A DNA stretch of 64,000 nucleotides from positions 1 to 64,000 of the forward strand of contig CAZOPV010000007.1 in assembly GCA_964582085.1 (NCBI GenBank), given 5' to 3'. Below, piece after piece: positions 49,750 to 58,257 of the stretch (position 1 is the stretch's first letter; the number at the start of each line of letters is the position of its first letter). The stretch comes from JADGNF01 sp964582085. Lineage in GTDB: Archaea; Thermoproteota; Bathyarchaeia; Bathyarchaeales; Bathycorpusculaceae. A program made the translations under genes and the position numbers. The notes below the pieces were generated by a model. The model had not been told where the DNA came from, did not search any database, and saw nothing but the letters and a program-made list of their open reading frames with translations.

Positions 49750-50253
49750 CTGACTAAAACTGATAAGAACCTAAAGGACGCTTTTGCAGGAGAATCTCAA
49801 GCAAACAGAAAATATCTTGCTTTTGCCCAGAAAGCGGAGGAGGAGGGCTACATACAAGTTGCTAAACTATTCAAAGCCGCCGCTGAAGCTGAAACAGTGC
49901 ATGCATTGAACCACATAAAAATCGCTGGTGAAGTCAAATCCACTTTAGAAAACTTGAATGCAGCACTTAACGGGGAAACTTTTGAGTTCCAGAAAATGTA
50001 CCCTGAATATGTTGCCACTGCTAAGGAAGAGGGAAACAAGCAGGCAATGTGGAGCTTTGATGTAGCAAACAAAGTGGAGCAAGTGCATGCTAAACTGTAT
50101 CAGAAAGCCATTGACGCTTTAAAGAACAAAAAAGAGCTGCCCAAAGTCGATTATTTCATCTGCAGTGTGTGCGGAAACACAGTAGAAGGCGAAGCTCCAA
50201 CAAAATGTCCTATTTGTGGTGCTCCTAAAGCAAAATTCTACAAGCCAACATAA
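49750..50253 (+). CDS. rbr: Rubrerythrin (probable CTG start)
   Basis: About 167 residues: di-iron four-helix domain ('DAFAGESQANRKYLAFAQKAEEEG', 'EAETVHALNHIK', 'ANKVEQVHAKLYQKAI') and C-terminal rubredoxin domain ('YFICSVCGNTVEGEAPTKCPICGAP'). It reduces hydrogen peroxide using NADH- or rubredoxin-derived electrons. The family N-terminus 'TKTDKNLKDAF' follows a CTG at 49750, and a strong ribosome site AGGGAGGA (49736-49743) lies 6 nt before it. The TTG at 49732 overlaps that site and cannot use it. Confidence 0.95.
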   Translation: MTKTDKNLKDAFAGESQANRKYLAFAQKAEEEGYIQVAKLFKAAAEAETVHALNHIKIAGEVKSTLENLNAALNGETFEFQKMYPEYVATAKEEGNKQAMWSFDVANKVEQVHAKLYQKAIDALKNKKELPKVDYFICSVCGNTVEGEAPTKCPICGAPKAKFYKPT

Positions 50254-50426
50254 ATACTTCTAAACCGTGTTTTACCTTTTTTAAAGCACTTTTTTAATTT
50301 TTGCGAGTTACTTGCCCATTTAACTTCGAAGAGAACATTCAAAAATATGCCCTTGGAAACGCTTTTTAGTTGTACTCTTCAAAAATTACGAAATCAAAAA
50401 AAGTGATAAACGAGTCCTTGATTGTA

Positions 50427-51344
50427 ATGATTACCGAGCAAGTAACCGTTAAGCCTTTGCCACCGTTTAGCTTAGAGTTAAGCGCAAACATCTTCAGTTA
50501 CGATGACAGGCAAATTCGTTTTTATGAAAACCGTAAATTTACCCAGCCACTCCGCGTCGGCAACAGATTGATTCTTGTAGTTGTTGAGTCAAAAGGTGAT
50601 TTGGATAACCCTGAACTCTGTGTTCAATTAAAGGCAGACAAGGAACTTTCAACGGAAGAAAAGAAAGAGGCGACAAAAGCAATCTGCGGCTTTTTCAATC
50701 TAAATTTAGATGTATCGCGATTCTATGGAGACGTAAAAGCTGACTCCGTTATGGCCAAGATAACCCAGAAGCTTCGGGGATTAAGAGTTCCAACCACGTG
50801 CACCGTATACGAAGCGCTTGTAGATTCGGTTGTTGAACAACAAATTTCCATAAAAGTAGCCAAAGTTTTGGAAGCGAAAATAATCAAAAAATTCGGTGCT
50901 ACTCTTCAGCTTGACGGCCTTTACTACGAGTATCCCACACCACAAGCCATAGCTTCCGCCTCCATGGAGGAGTTGCGTCAATGTGGTTTAAGCCAGCGTA
51001 AAGCCGAATACATACTGTGTTTTAGTAAGCTAATTAAGGAAGGTAGGCTAAATTTGGAGAAATTCAAGCAGTATGAAAACCCTGAGGCCATAATTAAAGA
51101 GTTGGATGAAATAAGAGGTGTCGGTGTGTGGACAGCCGAACTCACTATGCTGCGCTCAATGAACAAGTGGGGTGCCTTACCAGCAGACGATTTTGGAATA
51201 AGACGCGCAATTTCACACTATTACTGTCAAGACAAAAAAATCACCAGTTCTCAAGCAAGAGAAATTGCCGAAGCTTGGGGAAAATGGAAGGGCTTAGCTG
51301 CCTTCTACCTCATAGCTGCAGAAACCCTAGGTTTAAGAGTGTAG
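50427..51344 (+). CDS. AlkA-like HhH-GPD DNA glycosylase
   Basis: About 305 residues resembling AlkA/archaeal OGG-like enzymes. A ~110-residue N-domain precedes 'YEALVDSVVEQQISIKVAKVLEAKIIKKFG', the HhH 'LDEIRGVGVWTAELTML', and catalytic Asp in 'LPADDFGIRRAIS'. It removes alkylated or oxidised bases. ATG 50427 (MITEQVTV) is preferred; the frame extends to TTG 50370. It complements nth in this repair-rich stretch. Confidence 0.92.
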   Translation: MITEQVTVKPLPPFSLELSANIFSYDDRQIRFYENRKFTQPLRVGNRLILVVVESKGDLDNPELCVQLKADKELSTEEKKEATKAICGFFNLNLDVSRFYGDVKADSVMAKITQKLRGLRVPTTCTVYEALVDSVVEQQISIKVAKVLEAKIIKKFGATLQLDGLYYEYPTPQAIASASMEELRQCGLSQRKAEYILCFSKLIKEGRLNLEKFKQYENPEAIIKELDEIRGVGVWTAELTMLRSMNKWGALPADDFGIRRAISHYYCQDKKITSSQAREIAEAWGKWKGLAAFYLIAAETLGLRV

Positions 51345-51347
51345 TTG

Positions 51348-52181
51348 TCATTTAATGAGTCTTTTTTTCATTAAAATTATGGCAAGTACAAAGAAAACCA
51401 ATGTAACTACAACAATCCAAAGAACGTTTAAACCCAATATTAAGTCTGGGCTGAGCCCCATTAGTGTTTCTGTTCTACCTGAAACCAATTTTCTCGTCAA
51501 ACTTACTATGTGTGTTAAAGGTAAAGCACCAAACGCAATCGTCTGAAGTGGAACAGGAACCAAAGACAAAGGAAAGAATGTTCCACTCAAAAGAAACATG
51601 GGGGTAATAAACAAGAACGTGGGAAAATTAAAGAAATCAATATCAGGAGCAATTGCTGTAAAACACATAGCTAAAGCCGCAAACAGCAACCCGCCAAGAA
51701 ACGCCAAAACTGGAACCAACAAAGCCCACAAACTTGAAACTAAACCAAACGCAGCAACTACAACCAACACAATCGACGCGTTTATGGTGGCTCGTGTGGC
51801 ACCCCACAAAAGCTCTCCAGCTATAACTTCCTCAACACTAACGGGAGTCGCAATTATGGCGTCAAAAGTTTTTTGGAAATACATACGAACAAACGAAGCA
51901 TAGGTGCACTCAAAAAATGCGCCATACATAACCGCGATAGCAACTAAGCCTGAACCAATAAACTGAATATAAGAACCACCTTCAACAGCACCAGTTACTA
52001 GAACCCCCAAACCAAAACCGAAAGCTGCAAGATACAGAATTGGCTCAAGCAAAGACGGCAAAAAATTCACACGCCAAGTTTTCAGAAAAACATCAAAATT
52101 GCGACGCCAAACTTTCCAAACACGGTAAGTCAACTGAGGCAGTTTGAACCGACTGGTTGTCTCGTTTTGCTGACTGGTCAT
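51348..52181 (-). CDS. ABC-2 type exporter permease
   Basis: A 277-residue membrane protein with six helices. 'NFDVFLKTWRVNFLPSLLEPILYLAAFGFGLG', 'RATINASIVLVVVAAFG', and the ABC-2 signature region 'FLFITPMFLLSGTFFPLSLVPVPLQ' resemble NodJ-type permeases. It forms an exporter with the adjacent ATPase, whose stop overlaps its start by 4 bases. Substrate (drug, lipid or glycan) unknown. Confidence 0.93.
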   Translation of the reverse strand: MTSQQNETTSRFKLPQLTYRVWKVWRRNFDVFLKTWRVNFLPSLLEPILYLAAFGFGLGVLVTGAVEGGSYIQFIGSGLVAIAVMYGAFFECTYASFVRMYFQKTFDAIIATPVSVEEVIAGELLWGATRATINASIVLVVVAAFGLVSSLWALLVPVLAFLGGLLFAALAMCFTAIAPDIDFFNFPTFLFITPMFLLSGTFFPLSLVPVPLQTIAFGALPLTHIVSLTRKLVSGRTETLMGLSPDLILGLNVLWIVVVTLVFFVLAIILMKKRLIK

Positions 52182-53098
52182 TCCAGTTTCCTCCCTGTTA
52201 ACTTCAAAAAAACATCCTCCAAGTTTGCGCTGCGTATCGTTAAGGTTTTGCTTGGAAATTTTTTGGCTACACGTTCAAAAACTCCATGAGGTTGTTTGAG
52301 GAATACCCGAACTTGCTCCCCCAAGACCTCAATCTCAGAATCAGGCAGCTCCACCTTCAAAGTTGACACAACCGGTTCGTCATACTCCACCTCCAACACC
52401 GCTTGTCCCACATGTTTTCTGATTAACGCTTGAGGCGTACCTTTTTCTATGATTTTGCCATTCTCCATAATCAAAACTCTGTCACAAAGCGCCGTTGCCT
52501 CATCCATATAATGAGTAGTCAAAATTATAGTGACACCTTGCTTTCTGAGAATCCTGATTTTATCCCAAACAATATGTCTCCCCTGTGGGTCTAGCCCTGT
52601 AGTTGGCTCATCAAGAAGCAGAATTTTAGGCTCGTTAATCAGGGCTCTAGCTATTATCAAGCGTCTCTTCATGCCGCCCGATAACTCGTTAATTGGGGCA
52701 TCCCGCTTATCCTCTAGATTAAAAAATTTAAGCAGTTTTGAGGCACGCATGTTAGCTTCATTCTTTGTGATGTCAAAATATCGAGCATAAACCTGCAAAT
52801 TTTTAATTACAGTAAAATCAGGATCCAAGTTGTCTTCCTGTGGCGAAACACCAACAATGCCTTTTACTTGTCGAGCTTGCGTTGTCACATCAAACCCCGC
52901 CACGGTCAAGTTGCCTGCAGTTAAAGGTGAGAAACAGTAAAGCATACGAACCGTGGTGGTTTTGCCTGCTCCGTTAGGTCCAAGAAACCCAACACATTCT
53001 CCTTCGTAGACCTCAAAGTTTATGCTGTCTACAGCGGTGAAATCCCCGAATTTTTTAGTTAACCCTGATGCTTTAATCAGAAAGTTTGGAGAAACCAT
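52178..53098 (-). CDS. ABC-2 type exporter ATPase (NodI/DrrA-like)
   Basis: About 306 residues: Walker A 'GPNGAGKTTTVRMLY', signature 'LSGGMKRRLIIARAL', Walker B 'ILLLDEPTTGLDP', switch His in 'LTTHYMDEATALCDR', and a ~80-residue C-terminal domain. ATG 53098 (MVSPNFLIKASG) is preferred over the longer frame to 53194, which adds a hydrophobic leader not seen in cytoplasmic ATPases. It works with the permease at 51348-52181. Confidence 0.94.
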   Translation of the reverse strand: MVSPNFLIKASGLTKKFGDFTAVDSINFEVYEGECVGFLGPNGAGKTTTVRMLYCFSPLTAGNLTVAGFDVTTQARQVKGIVGVSPQEDNLDPDFTVIKNLQVYARYFDITKNEANMRASKLLKFFNLEDKRDAPINELSGGMKRRLIIARALINEPKILLLDEPTTGLDPQGRHIVWDKIRILRKQGVTIILTTHYMDEATALCDRVLIMENGKIIEKGTPQALIRKHVGQAVLEVEYDEPVVSTLKVELPDSEIEVLGEQVRVFLKQPHGVFERVAKKFPSKTLTIRSANLEDVFLKLTGRKLE

Positions 53099-53252
53099 GT
53101 TTGGACATCCAGTCGTGAACAGTTTGTGTTTGATGAGTTCTCCATAGAACAATGCTATAAAGCTTAAGGAAACCAACAGACATAGAGCGGTCAAACATTA
53201 CATTCTTTGATGTTTCTTTTGCCATCACAAGATACCACTGAATAACATTAAA

Positions 53253-54473
53253 TTGGCGGTGTCTGTCCTTTTTGTAGAGAAGATAGAGGCAACCCACACG
53301 GACTACGATACGATAATTGTTAGATTCAGCGGAGAAATCGGCATCAAAAGTGACTGGACTAGACGCACATACGAAAAACAAGTTTTGCAAAACATCAAAT
53401 ACTATCTAAAGAAAGATAATGTTAAACCCGAAAAAATCGTGCACACTCGTGGTCGAATCTACATCAAAACCAGCAATGTATCCCCAACTTCCCAAGTGCT
53501 CACTCGAACTTTTGGTGTGTCAAGTGTTTCGCCAGCTAAACAAACAACTTCAGACTTGAAAGCCATTTTTGAGGCCGCAGTTTCTATAGCAGAAAACACA
53601 ATAAACGAAGGTGCCACTTTTGCAGTTCGATGCCACAGAGTAGGTACTCATACATACAATAGCTTGGAAGTATGTCGCGAAGTAGGTGGACAAATCTTGG
53701 CAAAACTAAAACATAGAAACCTCGCCGTGAACTTGACTGAACCGAACGTAACTTTAACGGTTGAAGTCCGAGACAAAGATGCCTATGTTTACACACAAAC
53801 CCTTCCAGCTCCAGGAGGTTTTCCTGTAGGCGCCCAAGGCAAAACAGTTTGTTTACTCAGCGGCGGTATAGACTCCCCTGTTGCCTGTTGGCTTGTCATG
53901 AAGCGGGGAAGCTTTTCAGTCCCAATTTACGTTGACAACGCTCCCTTCACAGATGAAACAGCCAAACAAAAAGCCATCCAAACTGCCAAAAAATTACAGG
54001 AGTGGAGCGCAGGCTTCATGAACAAAATCTACCTTGTTTCCAACGGCGAAAACATGAAGAAAATCCTACAAGAAGCGCCCGCAAGATTCACTTGTTTGCT
54101 GTGCAAGCGACTGATGTACCGCATAGCCGAACAGATTGCCCAAAAAGAAAACGCTTATGGCATAGTAACCGGCGAAGCTATAGGCGAGCAAGCCAGCCAA
54201 ACCATACAAAACCTCTGCGCCATAGATGAAGCCGCAAAACTCTATCCCATTCTCCGTCCCCTTTTAGGCTTTGACAAAAATGAAACAGAAATTTTAGCCC
54301 GAAAAATTGGAACATTTGAACTCTCAACTCAAAAAGCCAAAGGTTGCACCGCAGCACCAAATCAACCTGCCACACAAGCTCCGTTGACCGCCTTGCAGGA
54401 AGCTGAGTCAAAGTTGAACATTTCCGAGATGGTTCAATCAGCCATAAAGACCACTAAAGTTTTAACGTTATAA
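53253..54473 (+). CDS. thiI: ThiI-type tRNA sulfurtransferase
   Basis: A 406-residue protein: N-terminal ferredoxin-like and THUMP domains ('RFSGEIGIKSDWTRRTYEKQV', 'FAVRCHRVGTHTYNS'), then a PP-loop ATPase ('CLLSGGIDSPVACWLVMKRG') and 'FTCLLCKRLMYRIAE', 'GIVTGEAIGEQASQT'. It makes 4-thiouridine in tRNA and possibly thiazole sulfur. No rhodanese domain, so the sulfur route uses the internal cysteines, as in archaeal ThiI. TTG start; no ATG is available. Confidence 0.93.
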   Translation: MAVSVLFVEKIEATHTDYDTIIVRFSGEIGIKSDWTRRTYEKQVLQNIKYYLKKDNVKPEKIVHTRGRIYIKTSNVSPTSQVLTRTFGVSSVSPAKQTTSDLKAIFEAAVSIAENTINEGATFAVRCHRVGTHTYNSLEVCREVGGQILAKLKHRNLAVNLTEPNVTLTVEVRDKDAYVYTQTLPAPGGFPVGAQGKTVCLLSGGIDSPVACWLVMKRGSFSVPIYVDNAPFTDETAKQKAIQTAKKLQEWSAGFMNKIYLVSNGENMKKILQEAPARFTCLLCKRLMYRIAEQIAQKENAYGIVTGEAIGEQASQTIQNLCAIDEAAKLYPILRPLLGFDKNETEILARKIGTFELSTQKAKGCTAAPNQPATQAPLTALQEAESKLNISEMVQSAIKTTKVLTL

Positions 54474-54656
54474 CAAACTTCAAAACATACCCCGCCATCT
54501 GTTCAAAAAAATGCCGTGTTCATTAGTAGATATGTATAAACCTGTCAGCCAAAAATAGTCTAACAGTAAATCAAAAGATCAGTAGAACCTTATACCCCTC
54601 CCAGTAGCGGCGTGTTTATTCCTTATATTACAGGTAAACGCATAATTCCCCTTTGT

Positions 54657-55556
54657 ATGTCGTCGGCTGATATTGCAGTGCAGGTATTTCGTAAGCTAGA
54701 AATGGAAGATCTGAAAGTTCTACAGGTCATAGAGACAGGGATGAAAAAACACGAATTCGTTCCGCAAGGTCAGATAGCACGCTACGCCAACATTCCCCCA
54801 GAAAAAATAGGTCGCGACATGAGCCGAATCGACAAAATGGGTCTAATTTACAGATGGCAGGGCGCTTATGTTGGTTACACACTGAACTATGCAGGTTACG
54901 ACTGTTTAGCCATAAACGCTTTAGTGAAAGCAGGTGCTATCAAAGCTTTTGGGAAACCCTTAGGTGTAGGTAAAGAAGCAGATGTTTATGATGCGTTGAG
55001 CCCTCAAGGTAGGCGTGTTGCTGTGAAGTTTCACAGATTAGGTAGAATAAGCTTCAGGCAGACGCGACGTAAACGCGGCTACATGCATAACCATGCAGGC
55101 TGGTTGTTTCAATCCCGCTTGGCAGCTGAAAAGGAATTTCAAGCTCTAACCATAGTTCACAAGCTCGGTGTAGCTGTACCTGAACCCATCGTTCAGAATA
55201 GGCATACAATAGTGATGGGTATGATTGAAGGCGCTGAGTTGTCTAAATGGAAAAAACTTCAAGAGCCAACCGAAGTGTTACGTGAAATTTTAGGCAACAT
55301 TAAAAAAGCTTATCTTGAAGCTAAGGTTATTCACGCGGATTTAAGTGAGTACAACATAATTTTGAAGTCTGATATGCATGTTTTGATTATTGATTGGCCC
55401 CAATCTGTGGCGGTGACGCATCCAAACGCGGTAGACTTGCTGACTCGAGACGTAAAGAATGTAGTGGATTTCTTTGGTCGCCGATTTAGACTAAAAATTA
55501 ACGTGGAAAATGCAGTTTCGTTTGCTCTTGGAAAAGTTGAAACGTTGAAGTTTTAG
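54657..55556 (+). CDS. rio2: RIO2-family atypical protein kinase
   Basis: About 299 residues: N-terminal winged helix (residues ~10-85, 'FRKLEMEDLKVLQVIETGMKKHEFVP'), then the RIO kinase with 'LGVGKEADVYDALS', catalytic Asp in 'IHADLSEYNIIL', and metal Asp in 'LIIDWPQSV'. RIO2 acts in late 40S/30S subunit maturation. ATG 54657 is chosen; the frame extends back to 54612. It overlaps the convergent Lsm gene by 4 bp. Confidence 0.96.
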   Translation: MSSADIAVQVFRKLEMEDLKVLQVIETGMKKHEFVPQGQIARYANIPPEKIGRDMSRIDKMGLIYRWQGAYVGYTLNYAGYDCLAINALVKAGAIKAFGKPLGVGKEADVYDALSPQGRRVAVKFHRLGRISFRQTRRKRGYMHNHAGWLFQSRLAAEKEFQALTIVHKLGVAVPEPIVQNRHTIVMGMIEGAELSKWKKLQEPTEVLREILGNIKKAYLEAKVIHADLSEYNIILKSDMHVLIIDWPQSVAVTHPNAVDLLTRDVKNVVDFFGRRFRLKINVENAVSFALGKVETLKF

Positions 55557-55831
55557 TGTTTTGTGCTGTCTAAAACTATGTAGAGAACGTTGTTCCCTCG
55601 GAGTAGGACGTTTCCATAGTTGGTTAGCATTTGTTGGTCTTTGTATTCGGTTGCTCCTTCCAGCAGGATATTCATGTGCCCGTCAACCTTGATCATTTTT
55701 CCTTTGTAGTCGTAGCCGTTTTTGAGAACGACTTCAATGTTGCCGTGTAATTGTTTGATAAGGACGTTTAATGGTTTTTTGCTTGGCTCCATTACAGCAC
55801 CGTGGTCATTATAGTTGTTATGCATATGCAT
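55553..55831 (-). CDS. Lsm/SmAP RNA-binding protein
   Basis: An Sm-fold protein: Sm1 'KPLNVLIKQLHGNIEVVLKNGYDYKGKMIKVDGHMNILLE'-type pattern and Sm2 'GNVLLRGNNVLYIVL'. Archaeal SmAPs form heptameric rings binding U-rich RNA. The start is uncertain: the frame extends to 55870. ATG 55831 and 55825 lie 19-25 bp from a TATA box (suggesting a leaderless message), and ATG 55792 gives the canonical 79-residue protein. Confidence 0.93.
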   Translation of the reverse strand: MHMHNNYNDHGAVMEPSKKPLNVLIKQLHGNIEVVLKNGYDYKGKMIKVDGHMNILLEGATEYKDQQMLTNYGNVLLRGNNVLYIVLDSTKH

Positions 55832-55845
55832 GAACCTCTCGCGGG

Positions 55846-55854
55846 GTATAAAAG
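55846..55854 (-). promoter_or_regulatory. TATA box of the Lsm gene
   Basis: On the minus strand CTTTTATAC, centred near 55850, lies about 25 bp upstream of candidate start codons at 55825-55831. Confidence 0.5.
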
Positions 55855-55981
55855 TTTTATCCACTGCCATTTATGCCTTTTGTGTGAAAACACGCTTGCT
55901 GTAGGTATGTCGCTGCGCAAATTGCGTATAGAGCTTATTAAATTACTTTGGTAGGTAAAAGTTCTAGAGTCAAGGGGGACT

Positions 55982-56551
55982 TCAATTACTGGGCGTGAAT
56001 TGAGGTGTGATGGTCCAGTTCGTTAACCGCTCGCCTTCATAGTAAATATTTCTATCCACCTTCACCAAAGACCACGGTTGGATGTCACCGAGTTCAATGT
56101 AAGTCTCGTTTGCCACATAATTCCCTTGGTAGAGAACAACGTGGAGACTACAGTTGTAGGCTATTTTGTCTCCTATGTTCCAAACTTCACCCTGTATGTA
56201 TAGACGAGGTATCAGGGATTTTCCCCTGTATTGCGGATTATAAAGCACGTCACTTACTCCGAGTCTTGTTACCAAAAATGGCTCCCTTTCATAGTACAGT
56301 TGATGTTTCAGGTTCACGTTTTCTCTTTGAAGATTCTCATTTTCCGTCTGCAAATTATATAGCTGATTTTGGAGGTCTATAATTTGGTTTTTTAGATTTA
56401 CTTCCTGATTCTCTAAAACTGTTATCTGATTTTGTTGGATCCAGAGATAAGCGTTCGCCAGAAGACTCGCAAGGAGAATTACCGTGGCTGCTATCAAGGC
56501 GACTTTTGTGTCCAATTCCTTCCACACTTCCTTGAGTTTATGCCCCAGCAT
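55982..56551 (-). CDS. Membrane-anchored coiled-coil protein
   Basis: A 189-residue protein: short cytoplasmic end, one membrane helix ('VALIAATVILLASLLANAYLW'), then a coiled coil with heptads ('LENQEVNLKNQIIDLQNQL', 'LQTENENLQRENVNLKHQL') and a ~100-residue extracytoplasmic beta-rich domain ('GKSLIPRLYIQGEVWNIGDK', 'NETYIELGDIQPWSLVKVD'). I do not recognise the family. Likely a surface or envelope protein. Diverges from the glycosyltransferase gene. Confidence 0.83.
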   Translation of the reverse strand: MLGHKLKEVWKELDTKVALIAATVILLASLLANAYLWIQQNQITVLENQEVNLKNQIIDLQNQLYNLQTENENLQRENVNLKHQLYYEREPFLVTRLGVSDVLYNPQYRGKSLIPRLYIQGEVWNIGDKIAYNCSLHVVLYQGNYVANETYIELGDIQPWSLVKVDRNIYYEGERLTNWTITPQFTPSN

Positions 56552-56688
56552 GGTTCTATGCTGCTGTGGCTTTTAATTCTCCCTTAGGAACAAATTGTTC
56601 TCTCACAGGAACAACACCAAAGTGGAGTCCCAAGGTTTTTAGGTTTGAACAACAAAAACCATACAATGCCTCTCTGCTAGGTGTATTC

Positions 56689-57426
56689 ATGAACTCTGTT
56701 GACGCTGTACTTTTGACCCTCAATAGCGAACGAAAACTAGAGGACTGTCTTGCATCAGTTTACAAAAACGTGCCCATAGCAAAACTGATAGTTGTAGATG
56801 GGGGCTCTTCTGACAAGACATTAGCCATCTTAAAAAAATTTGACGAAAAATACCACAACATCAAAATAATCCCTGACCGCGGTACCCGCGCAACTGCACG
56901 GCAGAAGGGCATCCAAAACGTCGCTACAGAGTGGTTCTTGTTTGTGGACAGCGACGTTGTTTTATGCGATGACTGGTTCCAAAAGGCAGAAAAATATATT
57001 GATGATGATGTTGGCGCGGTTTGGGGCATAGAGGTTTGGTCAACAATCCAAAACCAAAGTATGCTGAAGATGTTTCTTTGGGTAACCAAAAAAATTTTTG
57101 ACCTGCGCGGTGGTACCCACGACACCTTGGTTCGTACCGAGGTAGTGAAAAACATCAACATCCCCCCTAATCTACATGTTTTCGAAGACACCTACCTCAA
57201 GAACTGGGTGATCCGACAAGGATACCGTGTGGTTGCCTGCTATGATCCGTTCTGTATTCATTATAGACCCAAAACCGTTTGGACCTTGAGGGGTAGCCTC
57301 AACCTTATAATTGAGGCGCTTAGGTTTGGCAGTTGCAAACTTTTGACAAAGTTGGGTTTAGCCTACGGCTTTTACACAGCCTACTCAGTGTACCAGTTGT
57401 TGTCCGGCAACAAGCGTAAACCGTGA
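56689..57426 (+). CDS. GT2-family glycosyltransferase (tandem copy 1)
   Basis: About 245 residues: 'VDAVLLTLNSERKLEDCLASVYKNVP', 'LIVVDGGSSDKTLAIL', and the metal-binding 'WFLFVDSDVVLCDDWF' (DxD). It has C-terminal hydrophobic stretches but no clear helix bundle. ATG 56689 gives the family N-terminus; the open frame extends 41 residues upstream. It is strongly similar to the next gene, a tandem duplication. Confidence 0.9.
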   Translation: MNSVDAVLLTLNSERKLEDCLASVYKNVPIAKLIVVDGGSSDKTLAILKKFDEKYHNIKIIPDRGTRATARQKGIQNVATEWFLFVDSDVVLCDDWFQKAEKYIDDDVGAVWGIEVWSTIQNQSMLKMFLWVTKKIFDLRGGTHDTLVRTEVVKNINIPPNLHVFEDTYLKNWVIRQGYRVVACYDPFCIHYRPKTVWTLRGSLNLIIEALRFGSCKLLTKLGLAYGFYTAYSVYQLLSGNKRKP

Positions 57427-57501
57427 AATAGCCCCTTTGTGGTTGAATAAATTATTATGCTTCCGCTGTTAATGTTATCAACAACCGCTTGAGGCGCAGG
57501 A

Positions 57502-58257
57502 ATGCAGTCAATCGACGTTGTCTTGCTCACAAAAAACAGCGAGCACCTACTAACCCCATGCTTAACAAGTATCTATCAGAATGTACCTATCAACAAACTA
57601 ATTGTGGTGGATGGGTTCTCTACCGATGGCACTTTAAAAATTCTCAAAAACTTCAACAAGCAACATGGAAACATCAAAGTTGTCAGCCTTATGGGTTCAC
57701 GCGCTAAAGCACGCGAAAAAGGCATACATCTAGTGGATACAGAGTGGTTCTTGTTTGTGGACAGCGACGTAATTTTGTGTCATGATTGGTTTAAAAAAGC
57801 CCAAAAGTATATGCATGCTGATGTTGGTGCAGTATGGGGTATAAACATAGACGTCATTCCCAACATGAACTACAAACGACTGGTGAAGCTGCAGAGTTTA
57901 ATTGCACAGCACAGTTTCACTTTGCGCGGTGGAACCCATGACACGCTGATCCGGAGAAAACTTGTTTGGGATATAAAAATCCCTGAAGAGCTACACACCT
58001 ACGAGGACTCCTACATTATGAAGTGGATTAAAACAAAAGGCTACAAAACAGTTATCGGCAGTGACCTCTACTGTCTGCATTATAAGCCACCTGAAAATTG
58101 GAAAACTGGCAACGCTGTAGCAAACGCCGTATTAGAGTTCAAATGCGGATTAATTTATTCAAAAAATTTTGCTTATGTGGTCTATTATCCCTTTTTTATG
58201 TGCTACTGGTTCTTGCAGATTGCACTGCAAAAAAGCCAAACCTTACTGCCGCGTTAG
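57502..58257 (+). CDS. GT2-family glycosyltransferase (tandem copy 2)
   Basis: A 251-residue paralogue of the preceding enzyme: 'IDVVLLTKNSEHLLTPCLTSIYQNVPINKLIVVDG', 'TEWFLFVDSDVILCHDWF', and the shared 'LRGGTHDTLIRRKLV'. Both keep the DSD metal site and can be active. Possible products are surface or lipid-linked glycans. Its end overlaps the convergent HypE-like gene by 15 bp. Confidence 0.9.
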   Translation: MQSIDVVLLTKNSEHLLTPCLTSIYQNVPINKLIVVDGFSTDGTLKILKNFNKQHGNIKVVSLMGSRAKAREKGIHLVDTEWFLFVDSDVILCHDWFKKAQKYMHADVGAVWGINIDVIPNMNYKRLVKLQSLIAQHSFTLRGGTHDTLIRRKLVWDIKIPEELHTYEDSYIMKWIKTKGYKTVIGSDLYCLHYKPPENWKTGNAVANAVLEFKCGLIYSKNFAYVVYYPFFMCYWFLQIALQKSQTLLPR

